This document shows, in pieces, positions 36,139-46,689 of a DNA stretch of 64,000 bases (the stretch's first letter is position 1; every line of letters starts with the position of its first letter). The DNA lies in contig JADMNL010000023.1 in the NCBI GenBank assembly GCA_016271365.2, forward strand, positions 607,566,001-607,630,000, given 5' to 3'. The position numbers and the translations under genes are program-made. The DNA comes from Neoceratodus forsteri. Taxonomy: Eukaryota > Chordata > Ceratodontiformes > Ceratodontidae. Under the pieces are notes generated by a model, which saw only the letters and a list, made by a program, of their open reading frames with translations, did not search any database and was not told where the DNA came from.

Positions 36139-36772
36139 TGGGGAGGGCTAGCAAGATGCTTGGGTGCACCGGGAGTGTATCACCAGTAGGAGGAAGGAGG
36201 TAATATTACCCCAGTACAGATCCCTGGTAAGACCCCACCTTGAGTACTGTGTCCAGTTCTAGAGGCCCCATCTCTGGAAGGACATTGATAAGGTGGAGGT
36301 AGTACAAAAGAAGGCTACCAAAATGGTGCAGGGCCTGCATCAAAAGCCCTATAAGGAGACCCTCAAGGAACTGAATATGTACTCTCTGGAGAACAGAAAG
36401 GAAAGAGGAGATAAGATAGAAACATTCAAATACCTAACAGGTATTAATAAGATACAGGAAGGTAGCATTTTTCATAGGAAAGGAAGTTCAAGGACAAGGG
36501 GTCAATCTATGAAGTTGGAGGGGGAGGCTCAGAGGAAATGGAGAGGGTAGTGGATGTCTGGAACAGTCTTCCAGCCGGAGATGGTGGGTGCCAAAATGGT
36601 GACAGGATTCAAGCATGCATGGGACAGATATAAGGGACCTTGGTAGTAAGGCAAAGGAAGGGAGATGACCAGAGATTGAATAGGGTATGCAGTGGCACAG
36701 TAGGCTGGGAAAACTAGGCACACTAGGTGAACCAAGAGGTCCTTATCTGCTGACAACTTCTATGTTTCTGTC

Positions 36773-37667
36773 TTAAGGCAGCATCAGCTACAGCTAACCA
36801 TTCACAGCACAAGCTTCTCTCTCTCACAAACTCCTCATACTTTTGCAGCTGTTTTTATAATAAGCACACAGTACTCTCTGACTGTCGATAGTGGCTGGCC
36901 AAGGTAGTGAGTGTAGGTCTGTTCTTGTTGCCATCTGAAATACCATATAATGGCATCAGTGATTAGGGTGTATAGATGAAGGCGGAGGGTCCTAAGTGGG
37001 TGGATGTGGGGGCTTGATGCACTTTCAGGGGGTGGGGAGATCTACTACATCAGCAGGATATTAAAATATACAAAGAGACAAGTAATCAAGGGTGGAGGTC
37101 TAATAGACACCCAGGTCAATCTAATGCATGCAAAGATGGTCAATCAGGGGACAGATTGTCCAGCAGATCTAACAGGGCTATTGCAGCACTTGTAGGGGTG
37201 GGCAATAAATGGAGAGGTATGTCTGCATAGGGATAAATGTAAAGCTTTTGTAATGTCAGCAGTGCCTGATGGAGGCCATTTAACACTGCTGAAACCTCTA
37301 AATTTCGCTTATGACCTGTATGCATAAGGATCTCTCATCAGCATGGGTGCAGCAACATATTCTGTGTGGTCATACTATAGAGTTAGCACAGTGCAACAGG
37401 AGCTTTTGAATGTGGCCTCCACCCCCATTGGCTCATAAGATTCATGGTTAGCATGACAGTAACCCAATCTGTGTCATGCTAACCATTTGAATATGGGGCC
37501 ATACTCATTCTGTTCTCAAAACAAGGAAATGATATTTGTTGCAAACACTGGGAGTGATAAGCATCACAGGTACTGAAGGATAGTCCTAAACCACATGACA
37601 GGAGAATGGCTACTCTAAGAAAACCACAAGAATGCTTTAGAAAATCTTCCAGTTCTTTAATGAAAAT
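36773..37667. other. Unassigned intronic sequence with a perfect small hairpin
   Basis: No repeat family recognised. At 37,444-37,486 a perfect 15-bp inverted pair ATGGTTAGCATGACA / TGTCATGCTAACCAT encloses a 13-base loop. Around 37,255-37,295 a weaker inverted pair surrounds 'cagtgcctgatggaggcca'. Confidence 0.5.
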
Positions 37668-38238
37668 AAATTAGTTTTTATTCAGAGCCACAGTGGATTT
37701 AAAGAGGACAGGAAATTATTTCTAACTGGTAGCTATTTATAATGATTCATATTTTCAGAAATAATATTCATACCTAAATCATTCACATTTAACTGGGCAT
37801 GAATAAAGGTGATGTGAAAACTGTATTTTGCTATGTTTTTGTATGCGACATTCTGTTGCTGTTCTCCCTTTGTGGAACCACTGATCTGGAGTTATAACTA
37901 TGTCATAGTTTGTGTGCAGAACTCTGAGCATGGTTCTCATAGATCAACAGCTGATGCTTAGCATTCTGTACACAAACAGTGACGTAGTAAAAACTCTAAA
38001 TCACTGGTTCCATGAAGAGAACTGTGCAGAATGTTGTCCATAGAAAGAAAACAGTAGAAAACACAGCTTGAATATCACTGTTGATTCAGGTACAGTTAAA
38101 TATGGATCATGTAGAGGTATGAATTTCTGTCCATAAATAGGAGCATTACCAACTGCTTCAGTTAGCAAACATTTCCTATCTCCTTTAATTACAAAACTGC
38201 TGCATGTTTCCTCCTCTCAAACTACAGCATAAAACATA
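37668..38238. repeat. Large diverged inverted repeat (fold-back), about 570 bp
   Basis: Left arm 37,668-37,935 and right arm 37,953-38,238 pair along their length with indels. Best blocks are TGGAACCACTGATCTGGAGT at 37,875 against the complement TGGAACCAGTGATTTAGAGT of 37,996-38,015, ATAGTTTGTGTGCAGAA against CACTGTTTGTGTACAGAA, and ATTCATACCT with TTTAACTG spaced alike on both arms (37,767 and the complement of 38,117). No coding sequence and no target duplication found. A large old MITE or fold-back element is the simplest reading. Confidence 0.7.
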
Positions 38239-38449
38239 TGAAAACAGAGCTTTCTGAAAAAAAATGCTTCATTAAAATAATATTAAGTAAATCTGGAGCA
38301 CTTCCCAATTTAAAGGTATTTGGTTTAGCAGCAAAATAAGATATATGAAAACAGTGCTTTCTGGAAAAAATCATAAAATAATATTAAGGAAATCTGGAGC
38401 ACTTCCAAATTTAAAAGAGTTTGGTTTAGTAGCAAAAGTGCTGGAAGGA
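38236..38449. repeat. Tandem duplication, 107-bp period, two units
   Basis: Units 38,236-38,342 and 38,343-38,449 both read atatgaaaacagwgctttct, then aataatattaagkaaatc, tggagcacttcc and 'tttggtttag.agcaaaa'. They differ by scattered substitutions and a 7-8 base indel, so the duplication is old. It starts just at the outer edge of the large inverted repeat. Confidence 0.85.
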
Positions 38450-39567
38450 AATGACATTTTGAAAATTATGAGACAGGAAAATGATAAGGCTAATAAGTAC
38501 TGCTGCAATACAGCTGCTGAGAACGTTATTGCATTTACTACGCTATGTAATTATTTAAAAATACTGTTCATGTACACTACATGCAAGACTGAAAATGAGT
38601 ATCTTCAAAGTCAATAATATTCCTAGGACACGTTAAGTCATTTGCTGTTTGGGTCTGGAAAGTTATTAAAACAGCCTCTTTCTCATTTTAATTAACTGCC
38701 TACAGTGCTTATCATCATTAATTTGAGCTGCTGCCCAACACTCAATAAAATGATTCAATAGCACCAGCTCTCTGCATGAGCTCGACTGTGTTATAAATAT
38801 TGCTAATCCTCTGTTACATCTACATGTCTCCCACTAACCTAAGGGACTGGTTTCATACTTCATTCTAATAATGCCTTTATGCAGCAAAAATTGCAAAACT
38901 TAAAGGAAATGATACCGAACCCTTTTGTAATGGAGAGTTAAACTAAAAGTACATTCAAAAATTACTTTAATTATATTTTTTCAGCTGTGTGAATCTAATG
39001 CACAAGCAGCATGCAGAGCACCTGAATTTTCTGGACAAGGAAGGGCAATTATGGTTTCTTTTAGAGTAATAATGATGCAATTAGTAGGAAATCTGTTGTG
39101 TCATTTGTGAGATATGCACATACATTCAACATGCCTTATCATGCTAGAGGTTTCCTGCCCAGGAAACTTCAACAAAAATAGTTCTTTTGTAGTATGACCT
39201 CCAAGTAGTACTATAAGACAATGTCATGAGAGCTACTGTTTGAGAATTTCCAAGATTTCTAAAGCTGTTAATTGTCCGCAGCGTACATGTACATTACAAC
39301 ATATTTGGTACAGTTTTAGATTCTGGTAAAGTACTATTTGTTAGTGTGATAACTAACCCACAGTACAGAAAAAGGGGCACAAAATGCTTTTACAATGCTT
39401 AATGTATGATTTTTCCTAGAAAACACTTTCCCTGTTCTTGTAGCTGCCTGCAGCTTGGATGCTGAGTAATTATTAAAATAAACAAAACAGAAATATGAAC
39501 CTATATGTTTAATAATTGACTGGCCACCAAGTGGCACCATGCTATACAGATGGAAGCTGTACCTTAC
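38450..39567 (-). other. Single-copy intron flank next to TENM1 exon; possible conserved non-coding DNA
   Basis: This is the only kilobase-scale stretch near an exon with no recognisable transposon. It is AT-rich and without simple repeats. The 38,690-38,890 part is complex sequence of average composition. The donor site of the exon is at its right end. Conservation cannot be judged without a comparison. Confidence 0.45.
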
Positions 39568-39719
39568 CTTTCCTGTCTGTTTTCTCGGATGTTTTCCTCC
39601 AGTGGGAGAGTATGTGGTATCTATGGATTCAGGCCCTCGGCTGCCTTTGCTAACTCCGTTCTCATACAGCTGCCCCTCCACTGGCTGCAGTTGCCAGGTC
39701 AAGCCAAATAAATGCACTG
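39568..39719 (-). CDS. TENM1: Teneurin-1 coding exon, juxtamembrane extracellular segment
   Basis: Read on the minus strand, the exon is 152 nt: two bases (CA) that finish a split codon, then 50 open codons ending in phase 0. The residues VHLFGLTWQLQPVEGQ, then LYENGVSKG and DTTYSPTGGK, match the strongly conserved stretch that follows the single transmembrane helix of teneurins. The split codon is presumably GCA, giving Ala before VHLFG as in the family. The acceptor is a pyrimidine-rich TTTCTTTTACAG at 39,720-39,721, and the donor is GTAAGGT starting at 39,567. The last residues (HPRKQTGK) differ from remembered mammalian TENM1, but this linker is variable. There is no stop or frameshift, so the exon looks functional. 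The TENM1 assignment comes from memory of the four paralogues; membership of the teneurin family is very likely. Confidence 0.88.
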
Positions 39720-39722
39720 CTG
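39717..39722 (-). promoter_or_regulatory. Tandem NAGNAG splice acceptor of the 39.6-kb exon
   Basis: On the minus strand the exon is preceded by CAGCAG, that is two AG acceptors three bases apart. Use of the first gives the 152-nt exon. Use of the second removes one codon and keeps the frame, so Ala-Val would become Val next to the membrane. NAGNAG acceptors are known sites of subtle alternative splicing. Whether both are used here cannot be told from sequence. Confidence 0.6.
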
Positions 39723-42238
39723 TAAAAGAAACAAGTAGATTAATTCTTAATTTTTACATTAGCAGGAAACCAAGGAAATGATGTCAGTCATTTAATTTGT
39801 CTGTTTTTGAAGATAGCAGTATTAGTCCATGAAAACCTTTTTTTTATACTACCAGCCTTTAAACACTTAATGCATAATTGGTTTTCACACTTCGCCCTTG
39901 GAATCTGTTCAATATTTGATGATGTTTTTTCCAGCAATTATTAGAAATGCTCTAAATTTACTGGATAATAGTTCTGCATGTAGATGTGGCAGGTTATTAA
40001 TGTGGTGTTATTGTTAAGACTCAACTGTCAGTAAGATGTGGATGCCTAATGCATTAACCTGCTGCTTGAGAATACTGTGGCCCACGTCACATGCACTTAG
40101 GGTGCTGCATAAACGGGTGGTTTGGACACACTTTTGTGCTGCCCAAAAGTGCCATATAAAAGACTGCTGCTTGCTGCCAGAGGAAGGAGTCCTCCTATAA
40201 CAAAGGTGCTATGAAAATGTAAAGTTCAGCTGTTCAAAGCAGCAAATGAGATTTGCATCTGCTAACAGCCTGGACTGATGTCCTATCTGATCATATTATG
40301 GTACTGCACTGGTTGCATGGGACATGCTGTTAGCCTGCCACACGGTTGCAAACATAGGAATCCAACCTGGAACCTCTCCTCCCTAACTCCCTTGCATGGT
40401 AGGTCCAAAGGGTTTAATTACCATCTGTGGTTCTATGGCATATCTCCTGATGGTTCAATGCTCCCCAAAAAACTACACCTCAGACATCCATAAGTCCCTG
40501 TTGTCCAGTGGAACCCCATCCCTAGCCCTCATGTGCCATGCTACCTGGTGCTGTAGTGGTGTGTCTGGCCTCCATTTCATTGCTACTGGTTACAGTGTTG
40601 CATCCTGCTTACAGCTCTTTTTGACTGGTTAGTAACCTTGAGGGACACGGAGGCTACAACTCCTTATGAGATGGTCCTCATGCCCTTTTGAGCAGCACAG
40701 CAGATTATTTGCATTCTGACCTCTGCCACCTTTCCCCAAACTATTGAAACACTTCAGAGACCATTTGGAAGCAGTGTGACCTGCAGAGCATGGCAGTGGG
40801 GTCACGATGGGTCACTGATGGTGTTAAGTGGTAGCACTGACTGCTTTACACCCCCATGGCAAGTGAGAATGGGCCTCAGGCCCTAGTTTTAACACACTCT
40901 TGACAGCCATAAAGAAAGAAATCCTTTAATCTGACACTACAAAAGAAACAGAAACTAACCTAGCTTTACCACCAACATTTCAATCTAATTCTCTGTCACC
41001 AAATTTAGCAATCTAGAAAGCATAAAAGTGTTATTATGTTGTACAGTACATATAGACACACATGTACACTCACCGGTTATATAGTCTAAATTTAGGGATA
41101 TGAATCCTACAGTGTGATTATAGAATCAGTCATTAATTACTAGGACATGACTGACCTTAAAAATTCAATGCTAATGGCATTACAAAATAAATAGTGTGAT
41201 AATGGTGACTGTTGCAAATGCAGTGTAGATGTTGGCCATATATGGCATAGTGCACAAACTTTTAGGAATACACATACCCCATAATGAAATGTTTTGTTGT
41301 TGTATATATGAATGAGAAGCATCAGATTTTCTACTAAATTTTCAAAACTTAAATGATAATTACAAATCACCTACATATAATTAAACAATGGCATGTTAAA
41401 ATCATGTCTTCTGATTGATTGATTAGCACCCTCCAGCCATGGTAAATCCTGGTATTACCCACGGCGAAGGTGCCAGTCAGTTGCATCTTTAACAGAAAGC
41501 AATCTGACTGCCTAAATCACAGAATGCAAACCACCATGTTATTTCTCCGCTGAACCAGTGGTAGGCAAAACCGCAAGCCACAACAGTGCCTGAACAAACA
41601 GTACATTGAAATTTAAAACAAAATCCAAAATCTACAGTATAAGAAGCTTTCTAACACAAATTTACTGCAGCCTTCATCACAAACCTTTCAAAAGACTCCT
41701 ATATTGCTCGGTAGCTCCCTCTTGACTCCTTTGGTCAGCTCGGCTCAGTTGCCGCTTTCCCAGAGCATCACAATTGATAAGTCCCAATGTCCCAGTAAAA
41801 CAAAAACAAAAACACTCCCTGTCCCATACAGTCCTGCTGTCAGTCTCAGAATGCCAGCAAGAAAAAAGCAGAAAAGAAACTTCCCGAGTCCATTTGCAGA
41901 ATGCAAAGTTCAACCCGGAAGCCCTTTGATGGCAACTCATTACGGCTAACACCATGCCACACAGTCACAGTTCCTTCTCAGTGCCAGTGAATCTCAGCAA
42001 GAAAACAAACAAATTAGTCCCTGATGAATTGCAGCACTCTCTTTAATGGAAAAATGGGCTGCCTTAGTATACATGACAGCAAATCCACAGCCATGGCAAC
42101 AGCCCTAGCAACCAAGGACAGCCCTAGCAACCAAGGACTATTTTTTTCATGAGGAACAATCACAATAAAATAAATTAAAACAGCCAAACGCCAGTTTAAT
42201 TTATTTTTCAGCTCAAAAAGGGGACCATTGTATAATCA
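39720..42238. other. Unassigned upstream-intron sequence
   Basis: No transposon family recognised with confidence. It includes a small tandem duplication of a 19-bp unit (acagccctagcaaccaagg) at 42,099-42,136. 41,430-42,200 has a 'tggtaaatcctggtattacc' start and A-rich spacers and may be a DNA transposon or LTR remnant, but I could not place it. Confidence 0.4.
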
Positions 42239-42372
42239 CAATAAACCACTCAGGTGTGGGTTGTGCTGGGATTTACCACACCAGGAAGGTTTGCTCACTG
42301 CCTGTAGCCTAATGTCCGAACCATGCCAAGCATGTAAATTCCAGCATAACCACACCCTATCATGGTTTATTG
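42239..42372. repeat. Palindromic MITE, family A copy 2
   Basis: A 134-bp palindrome with perfect ends CAATAAACCA and TGGTTTATTG. Each arm has a GGTGTGG followed by a TGCTGGGAT or TGCTGGAAT block, matching the copies at 5,785 and 46,346. Centre near 42,305. Confidence 0.7.
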
Positions 42373-43009
42373 CTTAAGAAATTGATTCAAGAGCATACAG
42401 CTATGGTGGTTGTACATTTTGTAGTGTGAAGGGATCAAGTTACCCGGGTCACCAACAAAGAGACTTGTCATCAGATTTTGGTAACAAATATGGATTCTGG
42501 TTTGAGTGTTCTACTATACAAGCTGATTGCTAGCAACTTGTCCAAAAGGCTTAAGCATGATCTCCCATAAGAATATTAATTTGGGATTATGACATGGTAA
42601 CAGTTTAATTGGGGATTACATATTTTTATATCATCTCAGTTTTGTGTAACAATTCATACCGCCTATCCATTGTTATACATTAATTAGCCACAACATTGTA
42701 AGTCAAATATATTTTATCTGAACCATTTCATTTTCAAAGAGACTTTAGCCAAAAATGTAAGTGCTAGTGTCTCAGTAAAAATAATTAGGCAGATAGATAC
42801 TACCATATACCTGACAGCCTAAAGGCAGTACTGCAATTTTTCAAACAATTAAGGGGTATAACATCCTAAGTTAAACCTATAAAGACTTACACTCCTTCGG
42901 TGCCCCCAAACACTAGGCTCAGCAAAATGGAAGTGAACATGTCAGCTCTGCCCCCTGTAGGATGTTTTAGGGAACCAGCAATTGCTGTATCAGACATAGT
43001 GATACAGGG
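42373..43009. other. Unassigned sequence
   Basis: AT-rich, no family recognised. 42,996-43,009 is the left target duplication of the following retroposon. Confidence 0.45.
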
Positions 43010-43536
43010 CCAGACCGGTGGCGTGAGAGCTGAGATATCATGTCTTACCTCCTGCCACGCCATCAACCCATGTTTGCTGCACAAGTGGGTCACTGGGGTC
43101 AGGTGGGGCAGGAGAAGATCAAGCATCTGGAGAACAGCTCTCCTCTCCTGGGAGGAGGGACATGGAGGCCGCATACCTCTGATACCTAGCAGCTGCTGGG
43201 TGTCGGAGTGCCTGGGTCCCATGTTAGGGATGGAGGTGGGGCAGTCAGCCGGTGTGCTGTGGGTGGAAGTGTGCACAGCTTGGCCATTGCTAACACTACA
43301 TTGCTCCACTCCAGGAGAGATGGCCAGGAGAAAACAGGAAGAGAAAAATCATGGGCGATTGGATGACTGCCGACTCTGCAGGCACCACTCCCATAACCTC
43401 CAGCCACCTCCAGGAATCAGATCCGTGTCAGCGGGTTGAGGATTCCTGCTGCCCCACTACAGGGGTAAGCCATGGAGGAAGACAGGAGGTGGCGCTGCAA
43501 ATGGGTGCATGGGTTTGGTATAAAAAGAAGAATGAA
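43010..43536 (+). mobile_element. GC-rich retroposon family X, copy 3
   Basis: Target duplications ATAGTGATACAGGG (42,996-43,009) and ATAGTGATGCAGGG (43,537-43,550) differ at one base. The plus strand starts GGCCAGACCGGTGGCGTGAG, passes the GAACAGCTCTCCTCTCCTGG block (43,132) and ends in an A-rich tail (ataaaaagaagaatgaa, 43,519-43,535). Start and tail orientation agree with the other four copies. The middle third diverges strongly from copies 1 and 2. Confidence 0.78.
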
Positions 43537-43550
43537 ATAGTGATGCAGGG

Positions 43551-44393
43551 GCACACTAAAATGATGCCTCTAATTAATTTTCTTTAATCTATGACTTATC
43601 CACCAGTTTCTGTTTGATGGCCCTTCCACTAGATGTTCCCACCAGCCTAATCACCCACCATCCCCAGGATTTATCCTTTAAGTTCCAGCATAACTTATCC
43701 CCGTGACAGGGATGCATGGGCTAGCAAAGCTTCTTCCATGGAGGATTCAGTTTTGAAGTACCTATTTGGTGGTATGGGGCCACAGCTAAAGAGTTTCTCC
43801 TCCATTTTTGCTCACTGCGACACCCATCATACAGTGACACACAATGTCTGCTAGCAACCGTCCCTTTGCAGAAGCTTCCCAACTGCCACCAACCCAACCT
43901 CTGCTAAGTGTCAGGTTCATTGTAGGAGGCCTGTGCCTCCAGAGCCAAGGGAGGAGAGCAGTCCATGGCATCCATCCTCTCTCCTGACCAGCCCCCAATG
44001 CCTCAAGGTCACTCCTGAACCTGTGTTGCTGGTGTAGTAAGTGATAGTGCTGTTGCTGCACTACTAATTTATTTTTGTTTTTTTCTGAAAGTAGTGGGTC
44101 AGATTTTCATAAGGGTCACAGGTAGACACTAATGCAGCCTGCAGACAGCCCTGTTGCTATTTTCAAAGGATGAATCCATCTGAGACACAAAGACAAAAGT
44201 CTTCTGTAAACAATCACCACAATGTGATTTGCATTATTTCTTGCTGCAACTGTGTATTTTTAAATGCAAAATTTGGGCACAGCTAAACCATCTAACAGAT
44301 GATCCAACAGTTTGGAAGGATGTGCGCTCAAATAGTGACAAGTAGTTCCATGGTGCATTCTTTTGAAAATTCCCTCCGATGTCTTTAAAATAC
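43551..44393. other. Unassigned sequence, one GC-rich part
   Basis: 43,780-44,050 is GC-rich and faintly resembles retroposon family X ('aggagagcagtcc', 43,953), but lacks recognisable ends. The rest is AT-rich with no recognised family. Confidence 0.35.
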
Positions 44394-44548
44394 ATATTTA
44401 TTTATTCACTCATTTATTTATTTCAAATGTTTCACCAGGAAAGACATACTGAGCAGACAACAGCATGTTTGTGTTCGGGGAGGTCAATGAAGAAATCAAG
44501 AACAAAATTGCAAAAATTACAAAACCAAAAATTACATAATAGGTAGAA
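44394..44548 (-). mobile_element. 3'-end fragment of an L2/Rex-like LINE
   Basis: Shares the (ATTT)n tail and the 'tttcaccaggaaag' motif with the LINE at 18,604. Only about 150 bp of the 3' end remain. Confidence 0.6.
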
Positions 44549-45710
44549 TAAGAAACATAGAAACATGGACACATAGAAGGTGTTGGCAGATAAAGAAAGA
44601 CCTCCTGTCCATCTAGTCTGCCCTATTTGCCCTATCCATTCACTGTCTAGATCTACTCTTATCACTTTTAACCTGTCTGTCCCTGGACCCCCCCATACAA
44701 CTAGGAACCCTCTATGTCTATCCCATGCATCTTGAATCCTGTAATTGTTTCCAGCCCACCACCTCCACCAGAAGTCTCTTCCATTTGTCCACCACTTTAG
44801 CGAAGAAGTGTTTTCTCACATTTCCCTGAACCTCCCCTTCTAATTTTATAGCATGACCCTTGTTCTTGAGCATCTTTTCCTTTGGAAAATGCTACCTTCC
44901 TGTACCTTTTCTTCCCTGGGATGGATTTGTATGTTTCTGTCATATTTAGCCTCCTCCTTCTATCCTCCAGGGAGTAGTAGTAGTTGTAGTCGAGTAGTAG
45001 ATTTTATTTCTTTAGGGCACCCTTCCCTGAAGGCTCAGGTGTCCTCACAAATAATGATAAAACACATAACAACAAAGAATAATCCAACAACAACACATTA
45101 CATTAAATAGAAAAGCAATAACAAATAAATAGCTAAACAGACTTTAGGTAATAAATCATATTCTAATCAACAATAAATACAGTTAAAACACAAAGGCTTG
45201 TTGGAATAAACAATGTTTCAGTTGTTTCCTAAAAGTTCAAGTGAGGGAGCCTCCTGAAGGTAACCCTGCAAGGAGTTCCAAAGGATCGGAGCAGCCAATG
45301 CATAGGCCCGATCCCTGCCTACTTTAACCTTGCTTTGGGCACCTCTAGGAGGAACTTTCCCATTGAACGGAGAGAGCTCTGAGGTGTAGGGAAGACAGAA
45401 GCTCCATCAGGTAGCCTGGACCTAATCCTTGTAGGGCCTTATAGGTCAAAAGACTGATTTTAAAGGAGATGCACCAGTGCGCTGGCAGCCAATGCAGTTT
45501 GTCAGCACTGGCATAATATGACAAGACCTCAGAAGGCCTGTCAATATCCCAGTGGCAGCAGTCTGCAAAAGCTGTAGGCACTACATCACACTCCCTCTGA
45601 TCGCAGGTAGACTGGGTTACAACAGTCAAACTTCAGGTGATGAACACATGTATCAGAGTACATGTTCAATTCCTTGAGCCTTTCCTCATAGGTTTTCTGG
45701 GTTCTGTGTA
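44549..45710 (-). mobile_element. CR1 LINE 3' end, split by an L2
   Basis: Octamer tail at 44,549-44,565 (agaaacatagaaacat on the plus strand), followed inward by the CR1 3' region (44,566-44,976) and, beyond the L2 insertion, its continuation at 45,654-45,710 (gagtacatgttcaattcctt). Truncated at the 5' side near 45,710. Confidence 0.8.
44977..45653 (-). mobile_element. L2 LINE 3' end inserted in a CR1
   Basis: Minus-strand frame at 45,629-45,345 reads KLHWLPAHWCISFKISLLTY, then KALQGLGPGYLMELL, the well-known C-terminal block of L2-type LINEs. The 3' end is a (GTA)n run at 44,972-45,000. GGAGTA (44,971-44,976) and AGAGTA (45,655-45,660) flank it, and the CR1 sequence is contiguous across. 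A 5'-truncated copy. Confidence 0.85.
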
Positions 45711-46345
45711 AATATTGCCCACAAAATAAAGCGTGGGCAAAACATCACAGCCAGCACATCGCAGTTGATAACACCACAAGTAAAAACATTGTGGGCAACA
45801 ATACTGCATGCTACCAGCCTGCAGTGTGCTGCCAAACCCCATGGGACTCTATCAGAGATGGAGGGATGGCAACAGCAGCAGATATGGTGTGACACCCAGT
45901 CGGCATGGCACCGGACATATGAAGACGGATTGCAGTGCCACACCGACTAGCAGAGAATAGCCACAATGTCACCGCACTGCCTCACTCAATAGCCACCAAA
46001 GACCAACAGTGGCCAGACACCGAGCCAAATAAGGGTGGGCACTGTTTGACGCCACAGGAGACACCATAGCCATGGATCCTGGTGCCTACACTTCATGGAT
46101 GGAAGTGCCTCTGAGCTCCTCACAGTCCTGTGTGCCCCAGGAATGTAGGCCCACCCACAGCCCCAGAACATACCCAACAGATGGCCTGCCTACCCTAGCC
46201 ACAGACAATGCTGCCCATACCCATGGTGTCCCTGCCCCAAGGTGGATGCCTCACCTTATGTGCAGCCGGTCCGGTCATCCTGAAGCCTGCTCCCTGCCTG
46301 CACAGGTATGTCCCGTGATATTATTTCCTCACTTTATTTGTGTAA
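45711..46345. other. Unassigned GC-rich sequence
   Basis: Contains loose inverted pairs (tattgcccaca 45,713 with tgtgggcaacaata 45,791; cacccagtcgg 45,893 with ccacaccgact 45,938), suggesting DNA-transposon remnants. The segment 46,060-46,320 is GC-rich with no family match. No host exon recognised. Confidence 0.35.
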
Positions 46346-46484
46346 CAATAAGACATGGTTGTTGGTAGTACTGAGATACCTGCACACCCAGAGGTGTAGT
46401 TAGGCATGAGACCACAGGTCAAGTGCCTTCAGCCTCTGGTGTGCAGGTATCTCAGCATTACCAACACCCAGCCATGTCTTATTG
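46346..46484. repeat. Palindromic MITE, family A copy 3 (best preserved)
   Basis: A 139-bp palindrome: left end CAATAAGACATGG and right end CCATGTCTTATTG are perfectly complementary. The arms continue with GTTGGTA, CTGAGATACCTGCACACC and its complement, nearly perfect to the loop at about 46,415. Layout as in the copies at 5,785 and 42,239. Confidence 0.8.
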
Positions 46485-46689
46485 CTTATATAAATGGGCC
46501 CATACTGTAGGTAACTTTGAAAAAGAACAATTCTAAAAAGTTTTTAAAGTCACAATAAAATACTAAAATGTTGATAAATAATGAAAAATAGTCCTTCCAC
46601 GGATGTTTTTACCTGTCAGTCACCTGTCTTTCTTCACACTCAGTACATTGTGCGATTTTTTTACCATGGAAGAGAAGAATTCAAAGCTC
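46485..46689. other. Short unassigned AT-rich gap
   Basis: Nothing recognised. Confidence 0.4.

Larger units (their letters stand above)
31640..36772 (+). mobile_element. CR1 LINE, near full length, carrying two insertions
   Basis: Plus-strand CR1 with all regions in order: 5' untranslated part (31,640-32,150), ORF1 with an esterase remnant (32,150-33,000), ORF2 endonuclease (33,226-34,250; VNAQSLGNKIADLETTMAEA), reverse transcriptase remnants (34,320-34,920; QTNLIKFF, then a degraded active site reading FLDDEKS), EKDLGVIISDDLKVAKQCDK at 34,990, then after a hAT insertion the 3' part (36,146-36,772) with KKATKMVQGLHQKPYKETLK and the octamer tail ttctatgtttctg. Insertions are at 34,656-34,717 and 35,059-36,138. 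Numerous stops; inactive. Confidence 0.88.

Noticed and set aside
38345..38617. 90-residue open frame on the plus strand
   Set aside because: Begins inside a tandem duplication in AT-rich intron and is on the strand opposite to the gene; no recognised homologue.
43780..44050. Sixth copy of retroposon family X
   Set aside because: Only short GC-rich words agree; neither the 5' start nor the tail is visible.
45980..46330. Another GC-rich copy or a host exon
   Set aside because: No shared start, tail or splice-flanked frame; left unassigned.
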